Source: Acidimicrobiales bacterium
Lineage (GTDB): Bacteria > Actinomycetota > Acidimicrobiia > Acidimicrobiales > Iamiaceae
DNA: 15,827 bases
Direction of reading: 5' to 3'
Assembly (NCBI GenBank): GCA_020439605.1
Contig: JAGQSI010000015.1
Location: forward strand, 1-15,827
The notes under the pieces were generated by a model that was not told the origin of the DNA, searched no databases, and saw only the letters and a list, made by a program, of their open reading frames with translations. The position numbers and the translations under genes were made by a program. Positions 6,349 through 13,605 of the stretch are shown here, one piece after another (position 1 is the stretch's first letter; each line of letters begins with the position of its first letter).

Positions 6349-8295
6349 TCAGATCTTGATGTTGATGATCTTTTTCATCCAGGCAAAACCAATGAGCCCG
6401 GATATTAAGGCCACGAGTAGAAGGAAGTTGCCCATGCCTGTTTCGGCCAAGGGTGCCATGTACTCAGGATTGGACATCCACATGAACGCACCAAGGCCGA
6501 CGGGCAACAGGCCCAGGATCATGGCCGAGAGCTTGCCCTCAGCGGTCAGCGCAGAGATGTCACGGCGCAGACGCTCGCGATGGATCATCGTGTCTGCAAC
6601 GGTCATCAGCAGTTCGGAAAGATTTCCGCCCACCTCTCGTTGAATCCTGATGGCCATCACAGCCCAAGCAAAGTCCGCGCTGTCCATGCGCTCGGCAACT
6701 GCTTCCATAGCGTCTTCCACCTCACGACCAAGGCGGGCCTCGGTGATCACACGGCGGAGCTCTTGTCCCATCGGCTCGCCAACTTCCTTCGAGACCGCCT
6801 CAACACCCTGCAGCAGGGAGTAGCCAGCTCGAAGCGAACCCGACAACAGTTGAAGGGTGTCTGGAAGCAAACTCTGGAACTTCTTTGCACGGCGGCTGGC
6901 CATGAAGTTGACCACTGCAGGAGGAATCAACACGGACAGAACCACGATGATGACACCGGGGATAAGCCCACCGAGGAAGAACCCGACAAGAGCAAGCAGG
7001 ATTACTCCCACTCCGAAGAAGAACATTGCTTCGGCAGCTCTAAGTGGAAGGTTGGCTCGTTCCAGTGCCCCTTCCACCTTGGTCAAGAAGCCCTGACGCT
7101 CGGCAAATTCCTCGGTCATCTCAACGGCACGTTGAAGAATGGCGGTCTGAGCGAGTGCGCCATCTGTTTCAGTACTTTGAACCGGGCCGTCGCTGTAGGG
7201 GCTCAGCACCGCACTCAGGCTGTCATCCGACTTGGTTATGAGCAGGCCGATTGAATAGGCGCCCAGGCCTACAGCAAGCCCTACGAGTACAAGCGCCAAC
7301 GCTCCACCAGCCGCTCCCCTCAAGAACGCTGGACCAAATGGTTTGGGCGGAGGGATTACCTCTCCGGCTGCAGCACCTTGGACCTGAGCGCCCGCAACAT
7401 AGGACGCCTGACGTTCAATGGCGCCAACAGCAACGCTGACATCTACTTGGCCCTGGGTTTCTCTCGACTCATAGGTGGCTACGAACTGGCTCTGGGTGGT
7501 GGACGCAACGTCCTTCACCGCTTGGCTGACCTCAGTCCCCTTGGTTGCCTTGAAAGCTGCGCCACCGGTGCGATCCATGATCTGCGAGAACGCCGAGGTC
7601 TCGGTTCCACCATCGTGATCTATCTCAACGGTGAAGAAGGCGGCTCCCGAATTGATCACCGTTGCTCGTGCAGCTTCGGCGTTAACAGAACCAGCGTCGT
7701 TCTTGCTGTCTGAGATGACAACGATGTTCGGCTGAAGATCGGGACGACTGCCAAAGAGCGTCGCCGCTTTCTTCACACCTTCCCAGAGTGCGGCTTTGCC
7801 GTCCTCTGGTACGACCATCTCGTCAAGTGCCTCGTTGAGCTGCGCTTGGTCACTGGTAAATGGAGATTCGACCACGACCGCGTCGCTGAACGACACGATG
7901 GCTGCCTCATCGCCTTTGGGAATACGTGAGAAGACGTCTGAGAGACCCTTCTTCACCTCGGTGATTACACCGTCGCGCTCCATCGACGCCGAAAGATCAA
8001 CCACATAGACAGTGGCGAGTGACCTTCCCCTACCTTCTGCCTGGATTGGCGACAGATCATTGACCTTCATCAGTTCGCCGTTCTCACGAATAGCCAACTG
8101 CTTGAGATCATCGGGCGAGCCCGTGTAGAGGAAGGTGATCGCTACCGCTTTACGGTTTGTGGCATCCACAGAGCGCACAGCGAGCATGTTGTCGTCGGCC
8201 TGGCCGCTCGCTGCAAACGGGAACAACAGCGCACCTAGACATGCGCTCAAGAAGGCAACTGCTAGGGCCAGGCGACCCCGCCGAGGCATCACCAT
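6349..8295 (-). CDS. tadB: VWA domain-TadB fusion, Tad pilus assembly platform protein
   Basis: This is a 648-residue two-part protein, about twice the usual TadB length of around 300. The N-terminal half has a signal sequence (basic 5-8, hydrophobic 9-29), then a von Willebrand A domain (about 94-275). The metal-site motif DLSAS has Asp100, Ser102 and Ser104, with Asp196 in VVISDS, but the usual threonine position appears to be Ala168 in GKAAL. A proline/glycine-rich link and a membrane helix (about 325-353) follow. The C-terminal half is TadB: a hydrophobic hairpin (422-464), the T2SSF domain with LLPDTLQLLSGSLRAGYSLL (476-495) and IQREVGGNLSELL (551-563), and two closing helices (589-607 and 622-640). 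The predicted VWA is extracytoplasmic and T2SSF is cytoplasmic. The tadA stop overlaps the start, reading ATGGTGATG on this strand. AGGGG at 8297-8301 is better spaced for the ATG at 8289, so the true protein may be two residues shorter. Confidence 0.92.
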   Translation of the reverse strand: MVMPRRGRLALAVAFLSACLGALLFPFAASGQADDNMLAVRSVDATNRKAVAITFLYTGSPDDLKQLAIRENGELMKVNDLSPIQAEGRGRSLATVYVVDLSASMERDGVITEVKKGLSDVFSRIPKGDEAAIVSFSDAVVVESPFTSDQAQLNEALDEMVVPEDGKAALWEGVKKAATLFGSRPDLQPNIVVISDSKNDAGSVNAEAARATVINSGAAFFTVEIDHDGGTETSAFSQIMDRTGGAAFKATKGTEVSQAVKDVASTTQSQFVATYESRETQGQVDVSVAVGAIERQASYVAGAQVQGAAAGEVIPPPKPFGPAFLRGAAGGALALVLVGLAVGLGAYSIGLLITKSDDSLSAVLSPYSDGPVQSTETDGALAQTAILQRAVEMTEEFAERQGFLTKVEGALERANLPLRAAEAMFFFGVGVILLALVGFFLGGLIPGVIIVVLSVLIPPAVVNFMASRRAKKFQSLLPDTLQLLSGSLRAGYSLLQGVEAVSKEVGEPMGQELRRVITEARLGREVEDAMEAVAERMDSADFAWAVMAIRIQREVGGNLSELLMTVADTMIHRERLRRDISALTAEGKLSAMILGLLPVGLGAFMWMSNPEYMAPLAETGMGNFLLLVALISGLIGFAWMKKIINIKI

Positions 8296-9686
8296 GCCCC
8301 TGCGGCGCGCTTGGCGAACGCCTCAGGCACGAAGACTTCTGGCCCAAGGCGAATCCCCTGGTCCTCAAGCTTCTCAGCAAACTTGGGTCTAACCCCTGTG
8401 GCCTTGAGGTGGCCGCGGTATCTGCCGTGCTCGTCCACACCCATACCGAAGTCGAACAAGAAGATGTCCTGGAGTGTGATCACATCACCTTCCATGCCTT
8501 GGACCTCGCTGATATGGGTGATGCGGCGGGTACCGTCACGAAGACGGGTGAGCTGCACAATGCAGTCGATTGCCGATGCTGTCTGCTCTCGAATAGCTCG
8601 CACCGGAAGATCGAAGCCGGCCATCAGCACCAGGGTCTCTAGACGAGACAACGTATCCCTCGGCGAGTTGGCGTGAACCGTGGTGATCGAGCCGTCGTGA
8701 CCGGTGTTCATGGCCTGGAGCATGTCGAGCGCTTCTCCCGCACGACACTCACCAACCACGATGCGGTCGGGGCGCATACGCAAGGTGTTCTTCACAAGGT
8801 CACGGATGGTGACTTGGCCCTTGCCCTCAATGTTCGGTGGGCGTGCCTCGAGCGAAAGCACGTGCTCCTGGTGAAGCTGGAGCTCCTTCGCGTCCTCAAC
8901 GGTGATGATGCGTTCGTCTGCGGGAATGAACGAGGACAAGACGTTCAAAGTGGTGGTCTTACCGGTACCGGTACCGCCGGACACCAAGATGTTGAGCTTT
9001 CCAACCACCATCGCCTGCAAGAAGCGCGCTGAGGCAGCGTTGAGGGTCCCGAAGCGGATCAGATCGTCGATCTGATAGGGGTCAACCGCGAACTTACGAA
9101 CCGTGAGAAAGGGGCCCCCGATGGCGAGGGGATGGATGACCGCATTTACACGAGAACCATCGGGCAAGCGGGCGTCGCACAATGGCGAGGCCTCATCGAT
9201 TCGACGTCCCACCTGACCCACGATCTTGTCGATGATGCGACGTAGGTGTGTTTCGTCAACAAAGGTCACCGGCGCCTTTTCGATCTTGCCGTTCTTTTCG
9301 ACGAAGACCGATGCTGGACCATTGACCATGACTTCGGTGATGTCCGGGTCCTTGAGCAGTCGATCAATTGGCCCATAGCCCAAGATGTCATCGGAGACGT
9401 CCTGGATGAGCTGCGCCTTGTCTGCTGCTGACAGCGGGGCTCGCTCCTGGGCCAGTGCGGCCTGAAGTTGCTCCTGCACCCGACGTCGAAGATCGTCCTC
9501 GGAAAGTCTCTTGTCGTAGAGCACCGGGCCGAGTTCATCGATCAGGTGATGATGAATCTTCTGGCGAAGCTCATCAAGCACAGGGTCACGCCTGTGACCC
9601 TTCGGCCCTAGAGGCCCGCCTGGCGACGAAGGCGAGGAGCCCGCCGCATTGCCCTGCTGTTCATGAAGTCGCTTGTATAGGGACAC
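8289..9686 (-). CDS. tadA: Tad pilus assembly ATPase TadA/CpaF
   Basis: This 465-residue hexameric secretion ATPase of the GspE/VirB11 superfamily powers Flp pilus assembly from the cytoplasmic face of the membrane. A variable, Gly/Pro-rich start (1-34) leads to a helical N-terminal domain. The family features follow in order: [15 protein letters not shown] (99-113), VMVNGP (119-124), [20 protein letters not shown] (161-180), Walker A GGTGTGKT (237-244), the Asp box [11 protein letters not shown] (261-271), Walker [13 protein letters not shown] (308-319), and the His box [12 protein letters not shown] (329-340). All catalytic motifs are intact. The GTG at 9686 is the only start in frame after an upstream stop; the Shine-Dalgarno match is weak (TAGGT). 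The gene follows tadZ after 77 bp and overlaps tadB. Confidence 0.95.
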   Translation of the reverse strand: MSLYKRLHEQQGNAAGSSPSSPGGPLGPKGHRRDPVLDELRQKIHHHLIDELGPVLYDKRLSEDDLRRRVQEQLQAALAQERAPLSAADKAQLIQDVSDDILGYGPIDRLLKDPDITEVMVNGPASVFVEKNGKIEKAPVTFVDETHLRRIIDKIVGQVGRRIDEASPLCDARLPDGSRVNAVIHPLAIGGPFLTVRKFAVDPYQIDDLIRFGTLNAASARFLQAMVVGKLNILVSGGTGTGKTTTLNVLSSFIPADERIITVEDAKELQLHQEHVLSLEARPPNIEGKGQVTIRDLVKNTLRMRPDRIVVGECRAGEALDMLQAMNTGHDGSITTVHANSPRDTLSRLETLVLMAGFDLPVRAIREQTASAIDCIVQLTRLRDGTRRITHISEVQGMEGDVITLQDIFLFDFGMGVDEHGRYRGHLKATGVRPKFAEKLEDQGIRLGPEVFVPEAFAKRAAGAW

Positions 9687-9763
9687 GTGGACCTATCGGC
9701 CGATGATGTCCATGGTTGAGCGATCTGGGAAACCCGACCCAACCTTTAGTATTCAGATGAGCT

Positions 9764-11029
9764 TCAGCGCCAGCCGCGACGCTTGGGAGCGGCGGCCTCA
9801 TTGGAGGGAATGAACAGATCCGCGAGTTGCTCAAGGCTGCGGGCAATGGCGCTACGAGGCGCATCTATCACCACAGGCATACCCTTGTTGACCGATTGTG
9901 GCACGATCACATCTGAGGGCAACAGCGCGTCTGCTTTGATCTGAAGGGTCCGCTCCACTTCGCTTACTTCAAGTTTCACCTTGGAGTTGGCGCGGTTGAG
10001 AACGAGACGAACCTTTTCCATCGGCGTATTCAACATACGCAAGGTCTGAAGCCCGATCTTCACGTTCTTGATATTGGGGATGTCCATCCCTGCTACCAAC
10101 AACACGTCGTCGCTCTCCTCGATGAGACCGAGCACAACTTCGTTGAAGTAGGCGGGCGTATCTATCACGACGTAGCTACAGAAACTGCGAAGCAGGTTGA
10201 CGATCTCATTTACCTGCTCGGCCACGATCTGGTCGGCGAAGGCCGGCTCAAGTGGAGCGGGCAGAACCTTCAACCCAGAAGGCTGGTGAGTAGATAGAAG
10301 GCTCTCCAAGAAACCTTGATCCAGACGCTCAAAAGAACCTACGGCATCCACGATCGTGTGCTGAGGAGCAAGCTTCAACATGACTGCGATGTCGCCAAAC
10401 TGAAGGTCCGCGTCCACCAACGCCACTGTCCCCTCGGAACGCTGGGCTAGCAGCACCGCGAGGTTGGTAGCGATCATGGACTTACCGGCGCCACCCTTGG
10501 TGGAAAACACGGTGATCACTCGACCACCCTCTGCCGGGTCTCCCTCTGCCCCTGGGGTCACTCCCGGGGCGGACACCATTGGTGCTGAAGGTTGAAGGGT
10601 CTGCGTAACCCGGCGCACAGCCTCGTTCAATTGACCGGTGTCCACCGGAGCGGCCACCACATCACGAACACCTGAGCGCATTGCCTGCTGGAAGACCTCT
10701 GCGGAGAGATCATCCGTAATCAGAATGGCTCCGATGTCTCCACGGCGCGCAAGCATGTCCTCGGCGCCGGTGGCACCAACAACACATGAAGGCCCAAGAA
10801 CCAGCAGGAACGATTGCTTGTAGCGAGCCTCGATGCCCTCAAGACTGTCCACTGGCACAGCACGCTCACCGAGTTGCATTGCCAAGCGGCTGCGAATTGA
10901 TGGATCTGCCTCCACCACCACGATGGGTGTTGCGGAGTCTGGGGACGATGAGGACAAGGAGGTCATATCCCTTGGTGGTTTGGGTGCTGACCCAACTGGC
11001 GGATCTTCCGCCCAAAGGTACTCACTCAT
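9764..11029 (-). CDS. tadZ: Tad pilus localisation ATPase TadZ/CpaE with pseudo-receiver domain
   Basis: This 421-residue MinD/ParA-family ATPase places the Tad machine in the cell, acting on the cytoplasmic membrane face. Residues about 34-145 form a receiver-like domain. It lacks the phosphoacceptor: where a receiver has Asp after strand 3 it reads FLLVLGPS (Gly79). The conserved Lys-Pro is Ala-Pro (127-128). This pseudo-receiver is typical of TadZ. A proline-rich linker (146-168) leads to the deviant Walker A FSTKGGAGKS, with Lys178 and Lys183, then ALVDADLQFGD (203-213, switch I) and VVIDTPAYF (287-295, switch II). The ATG at 11029 has no clear ribosome site; an in-frame ATG at 10966 would remove 21 non-conserved residues. 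It starts 42 bp after cpaB. Confidence 0.93.
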   Translation of the reverse strand: MSEYLWAEDPPVGSAPKPPRDMTSLSSSSPDSATPIVVVEADPSIRSRLAMQLGERAVPVDSLEGIEARYKQSFLLVLGPSCVVGATGAEDMLARRGDIGAILITDDLSAEVFQQAMRSGVRDVVAAPVDTGQLNEAVRRVTQTLQPSAPMVSAPGVTPGAEGDPAEGGRVITVFSTKGGAGKSMIATNLAVLLAQRSEGTVALVDADLQFGDIAVMLKLAPQHTIVDAVGSFERLDQGFLESLLSTHQPSGLKVLPAPLEPAFADQIVAEQVNEIVNLLRSFCSYVVIDTPAYFNEVVLGLIEESDDVLLVAGMDIPNIKNVKIGLQTLRMLNTPMEKVRLVLNRANSKVKLEVSEVERTLQIKADALLPSDVIVPQSVNKGMPVVIDAPRSAIARSLEQLADLFIPSNEAAAPKRRGWR

Positions 11030-11071
11030 GGCAACTGAAACCTTGCTGATGGAATCTGGGAAGTAGCAATG

Positions 11072-11938
11072 CTAGTCGTTACCCCGGGCGCCAGTAGGGC
11101 CGTAAGGGGTAAGGATCTGCGGATTCTCTGCTGGTGGCGGTGAAATCTCGATCTCACCGGTCGGCTTGGGCTCGAAGTCCTTGGACACCAAGCTGAAGTA
11201 AATGCTCTCGGGCGGCAGAGATGCGAGGATCTGCGTGGCCTGCACCGGCAGCAACAATGTGATCTGAGTGGAGCTCGCAACTGGTGCTGCGGCACCCTCG
11301 GCTGGAGGAGGGGTGGCGCCTGCTTGCTCCACCGAGGTGGTGCCCACGAAGAGCACCTGGGCCTTCTGGTACACGTAGCGTGCTTGTGGGTCCGAGACCG
11401 TGGCTGCGGGCTGCTCACCATCATCGGTGGGTGTCGACCCAGCAGCACCGGATACCGCCGTAGCGAATGACTTGACCAGTACGTTCACATAATCGCCGGG
11501 AGCAATTAGCCCAGCTACTGCATTGTCGGAGCTAGCGGTGACAGTAAAGGTGGTCATGTCCACGTTGCGGACCTTGGTGATCTTGTCCGCTGCAGAAACT
11601 ATGGCGTCGGGATCTCCAGCAGCGACGAACATGTCCGCTACTACAACCTGGTTGGGAACCAGATCGGTACGGGCCACCTGACCAGCAATATCATCAAGAC
11701 TTTCGATGGCATTGGCTGGCTTGAACTTGCGAGGAATCTGCTCCTCGACGATTGCCTGCATCGCCAAGTTGCCCGGCGTGCCACGCGCAATCTGGGTATC
11801 TACGAGATAGACCTTTACCCGCTCTGCGTCGCTGTATGCCTCGTCTTGGATGCCCTTGGTGTAGTTCCACACCAAGAAAGCCGCGAGGATACCTACGACT
11901 ACTGCTGCGATAAGGATGAGCGTCCGGCGTTGACTCAC
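11072..11938 (-). CDS. cpaB: Flp pilus assembly protein CpaB/RcpC
   Basis: This is a 288-residue protein anchored by one N-terminal membrane helix (about 5-25), with the rest outside the membrane. A SAF/beta-clip domain (about 44-106) has VDTQIARGTPGNL (46-58), IPRKF (68-72) and LVPNQVVVADMF (93-104). The CpaB core then has GLIAPGDYVNVLV (143-155), AQVLFVGT (193-200) and ITLLLPVQATQILA (226-239). CpaB/RcpC is a standard Tad component thought to connect the pilus machine with the cell envelope; it is kept in Gram-positive loci that lack a secretin. I chose the GTG at 11938 because AAGGGG (11946-11951) lies 7 nt upstream and the protein then starts right before its membrane helix. An open frame reaches 12028 but adds 30 residues unlike the family. 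It is the first gene of the Tad operon. Confidence 0.9.
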   Translation of the reverse strand: MSQRRTLILIAAVVVGILAAFLVWNYTKGIQDEAYSDAERVKVYLVDTQIARGTPGNLAMQAIVEEQIPRKFKPANAIESLDDIAGQVARTDLVPNQVVVADMFVAAGDPDAIVSAADKITKVRNVDMTTFTVTASSDNAVAGLIAPGDYVNVLVKSFATAVSGAAGSTPTDDGEQPAATVSDPQARYVYQKAQVLFVGTTSVEQAGATPPPAEGAAAPVASSTQITLLLPVQATQILASLPPESIYFSLVSKDFEPKPTGEIEISPPPAENPQILTPYGPTGARGND

Positions 11939-11962
11939 CGCGTGACCCCTTGGGATGTGAGG

Positions 11963-11976
11963 GCTCCTGATGGAGC
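11963..11976 (-). other. Small hairpin in the cpaB leader
   Basis: GCTCC and GGAGC form a 5-bp stem with a 4-nt loop (11968-11971), about 25 nt before the cpaB start and upstream of its ribosome site. It might shape the leader RNA. I see no match to a known riboswitch class. Confidence 0.25.
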
Positions 11977-12010
11977 AGTTTCGACCCTTACCTGTCGGCC
12001 GCTTGTGTGG

Positions 12011-12058
12011 CCCTTGCAAGGGTTTCAAACCGATTTCTGAACCATTTGGCCCAAATGG
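12011..12058. promoter_or_regulatory. Cluster of inverted repeats upstream of the Tad operon
   Basis: Three inverted repeats lie within 48 bp. CCCTTGCAAGGG (12011-12022) is a perfect 12-bp palindrome. GGTTTCAAACC (12021-12031) has 5-bp arms. CCATTTGG-C-CCAAATGG (12042-12058) has 8-bp arms around one base. They are 73-120 bp before the cpaB start, in the 194-bp gap between rpsA and cpaB, where the operon promoter should be. They may be operators for a dimeric regulator. I see no convincing -35/-10 pair; a TTGAAA on the minus strand overlaps the middle repeat. Confidence 0.4.
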
Positions 12059-12076
12059 GTCCTACCGCTGACGCGC

Positions 12077-12103
12077 CGGTGCCCCGCACAAGGCGGGGCA
12101 CCG
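12077..12103 (-). terminator. Strong GC-rich hairpin, likely rpsA terminator
   Basis: CGGTGCCCCGC (12077-12087) pairs perfectly with GCGGGGCACCG (12093-12103), giving an 11-bp stem and a 5-nt loop. It begins 29 nt past the rpsA stop. No U-run follows on the minus strand, which is common for actinobacterial hairpin terminators. It would separate rpsA transcription from the Tad operon. Confidence 0.6.
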
Positions 12104-12132
12104 ACTCTCAACTGTGTTGAAAACTAAGGCTT

Positions 12133-13470
12133 CTATGCCTCTTCGACGGCCACAGCGGTCGCATCTGCGGCTGATTCGTCAGTAGCAGCAATCTCAGCGG
12201 AGGGGCCAGCAACAAGGGCCTCTGGGTGCTCGGCGTAGTACTCAGCCCATGCCTCTTGTGCCTCAGATGTCTCGCCACCGATGAAGTTGCCCTCATCGTC
12301 ATAGGCGTGCTCACCGAAGTGCTCCTGGTACTCGGCGGACACGGTGCCACCCTCAGCAGCCTGCTTGATGGAGAGGCTGATTCGGCGACGCTGAAGGTCG
12401 AGGTCGATGATCTTGACCCACAATTCCTCACCAGGGGTGACCACCTGCTCTGGGAGATCCACATGGTGTGCGGACATCTCCGAGATGTGGACCAGACCTT
12501 CGATGCCGTCTCCAACCTGGACAAACGAACCGAATGGCACCAGCTTGGTGACACGGCCGTATACGAGTTCGCCCACACGGTGACCGGAAGCGAACTCCTG
12601 CCATGGATCTTGCTGAGTGGCTTTGAGCGAGAGGCTGATGCGCTCGCGATCGAGATCCACCTCGAGCACCTGCACGGTGATCTCGTCGCCAACCTGCACC
12701 ACAGAACCGGGATGGTCGACATGCTTCCAGGACAGCTCTGAAACGTGAACAAGTCCGTCCATGCCACCAAGGTCCACGAAGGCACCGAAGTTGACGACGC
12801 TCGAAACCACGCCGGAGCGGATCTCGCCGGGCTTGAGGTTGTCCAAGAACTCTTCGCGCTGTTCCTTCTGGGTCTCCTCCAACCAGGCACGGCGGCTGAG
12901 CACAACGTTGTTACGGTTCTTGTCGAGCTCGATGATCTTGGCTTCGAGCGAACGGCCCACGTAAGGAGCGAGGTCACGCACACGGCGCAGCTCCACGAGA
13001 GAAGCGGGAAGGAAGCCACGAAGACCGATGTCGATGATGAGGCCGCCCTTGACAACTTCGATCACCGGACCGGAGACAACTCCGTCCTCTTCCTTCTTCT
13101 TTTCGATGTCGCCCCAGGCACGCTCGTACTGTGCGCGCTTCTTGGAGAGGACCAGACGACCGTCCTTGTCCTCCTTGGTGAGCACAAGAGCCTCGATGAC
13201 CTCGCCCAGCGACACGACCTCGGAAGGATCCACAACGTTGCGGATACTCAACTCACGGCTCGGGATAACGCCTTCTGACTTGTAGCCGATGTCGAGGAGA
13301 ACCTCGTCCTTGTCGACCTTGACGACTGTTCCCTCAACAATCTGGCTGTCTTCAACGCTGACCATGGTGCCGTCGATGGCATCTTCGAAGCTGCCTTCGA
13401 GGTCATTGGCGATGATCTGGCGTGGGACGTAGGTGTCTTCGGCGGGTGGGGTGAGGGTTGTGTCGGACAA
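12133..13470 (-). CDS. rpsA: 30S ribosomal protein S1
   Basis: This 445-residue RNA-binding protein of the small ribosomal subunit helps mRNA bind. It has four S1 domains at about 44-111, 129-195, 215-284 and 300-369. Seen motifs include DEVLLDIGYKSEGVIP (55-70), GGLIIDIGLRGFLPASL (142-158), VNFGAFVDLGGMDGLVHVSE (226-245) and VPFGSFVQVGDGIEGLVHIS (311-330). The text is very close to the mycobacterial protein as I recall it. The tail (about 376-445) is acidic and Ala/Glu-rich. Four domains, rather than the six of E. coli S1, is the usual actinobacterial form. I chose TTG 13470 because GAGAGAAG (13478-13485) lies 7 nt upstream; the frame runs on to 13557 without family-like sequence. Another possible start is the ATG 35 codons further in, but it is less likely because it would shorten the conserved N-terminal lead-in. 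Confidence 0.95.
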   Translation of the reverse strand: MSDTTLTPPAEDTYVPRQIIANDLEGSFEDAIDGTMVSVEDSQIVEGTVVKVDKDEVLLDIGYKSEGVIPSRELSIRNVVDPSEVVSLGEVIEALVLTKEDKDGRLVLSKKRAQYERAWGDIEKKKEEDGVVSGPVIEVVKGGLIIDIGLRGFLPASLVELRRVRDLAPYVGRSLEAKIIELDKNRNNVVLSRRAWLEETQKEQREEFLDNLKPGEIRSGVVSSVVNFGAFVDLGGMDGLVHVSELSWKHVDHPGSVVQVGDEITVQVLEVDLDRERISLSLKATQQDPWQEFASGHRVGELVYGRVTKLVPFGSFVQVGDGIEGLVHISEMSAHHVDLPEQVVTPGEELWVKIIDLDLQRRRISLSIKQAAEGGTVSAEYQEHFGEHAYDDEGNFIGGETSEAQEAWAEYYAEHPEALVAGPSAEIAATDESAADATAVAVEEA

Positions 13471-13547
13471 GGGTTTACTTCTCTCGGGCGGACAGGGTGT
13501 CGATGGATAGGAACCTCCGGGCGCGACAGTGCGCACAGAGAACTCAA

Positions 13548-13553
13548 AGAGTA
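13548..13553 (-). promoter_or_regulatory. Possible -10 element of rpsA
   Basis: TACTCT on the minus strand would start a message with a leader of about 70 nt before the TTG. Only a poor -35 match (TTCATG) is seen 18 nt upstream. A strong own promoter is expected for rpsA, but this one is a weak candidate. I see nothing else in the 135-bp gap. Confidence 0.22.
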
Positions 13554-13605
13554 ACACCGGCCCCTCGCCCCCATGAATTCCACCTCACGGTGTGAAGCCA
13601 AGCTA

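Noticed and set aside
6580..7254. 224-codon open frame on the + strand opposite tadB
   Set aside because: His/Gln/Leu-rich shadow of the T2SSF half of the fusion gene; no start signals or domains.
8235..8250. Lipobox LSAC at residues 16-19 of the VWA-TadB protein
   Set aside because: The pattern fits a lipobox by letter, but the cysteine sits in the middle of the hydrophobic stretch, which continues for about ten more residues. An ordinary signal sequence or anchor is more likely.
9692..9712. Six-codon frame ATG...TAG on the - strand just before tadA
   Set aside because: Considered as a leader peptide, but it has no ribosome site, no repeated codons and no nearby attenuator hairpin. It only explains why tadA starts at the GTG.
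11939..12028. Thirty-residue N-terminal extension of cpaB
   Set aside because: The frame is open, but the extra residues are polar and basic ahead of the membrane helix, and the GTG at 11938 has a well-placed AAGGGG.
11939..12076. Riboswitch (for example a cyclic di-GMP type) before the Tad operon
   Set aside because: I looked for the conserved cores of known classes on the minus strand and found none. Only short hairpins and palindromes are present.
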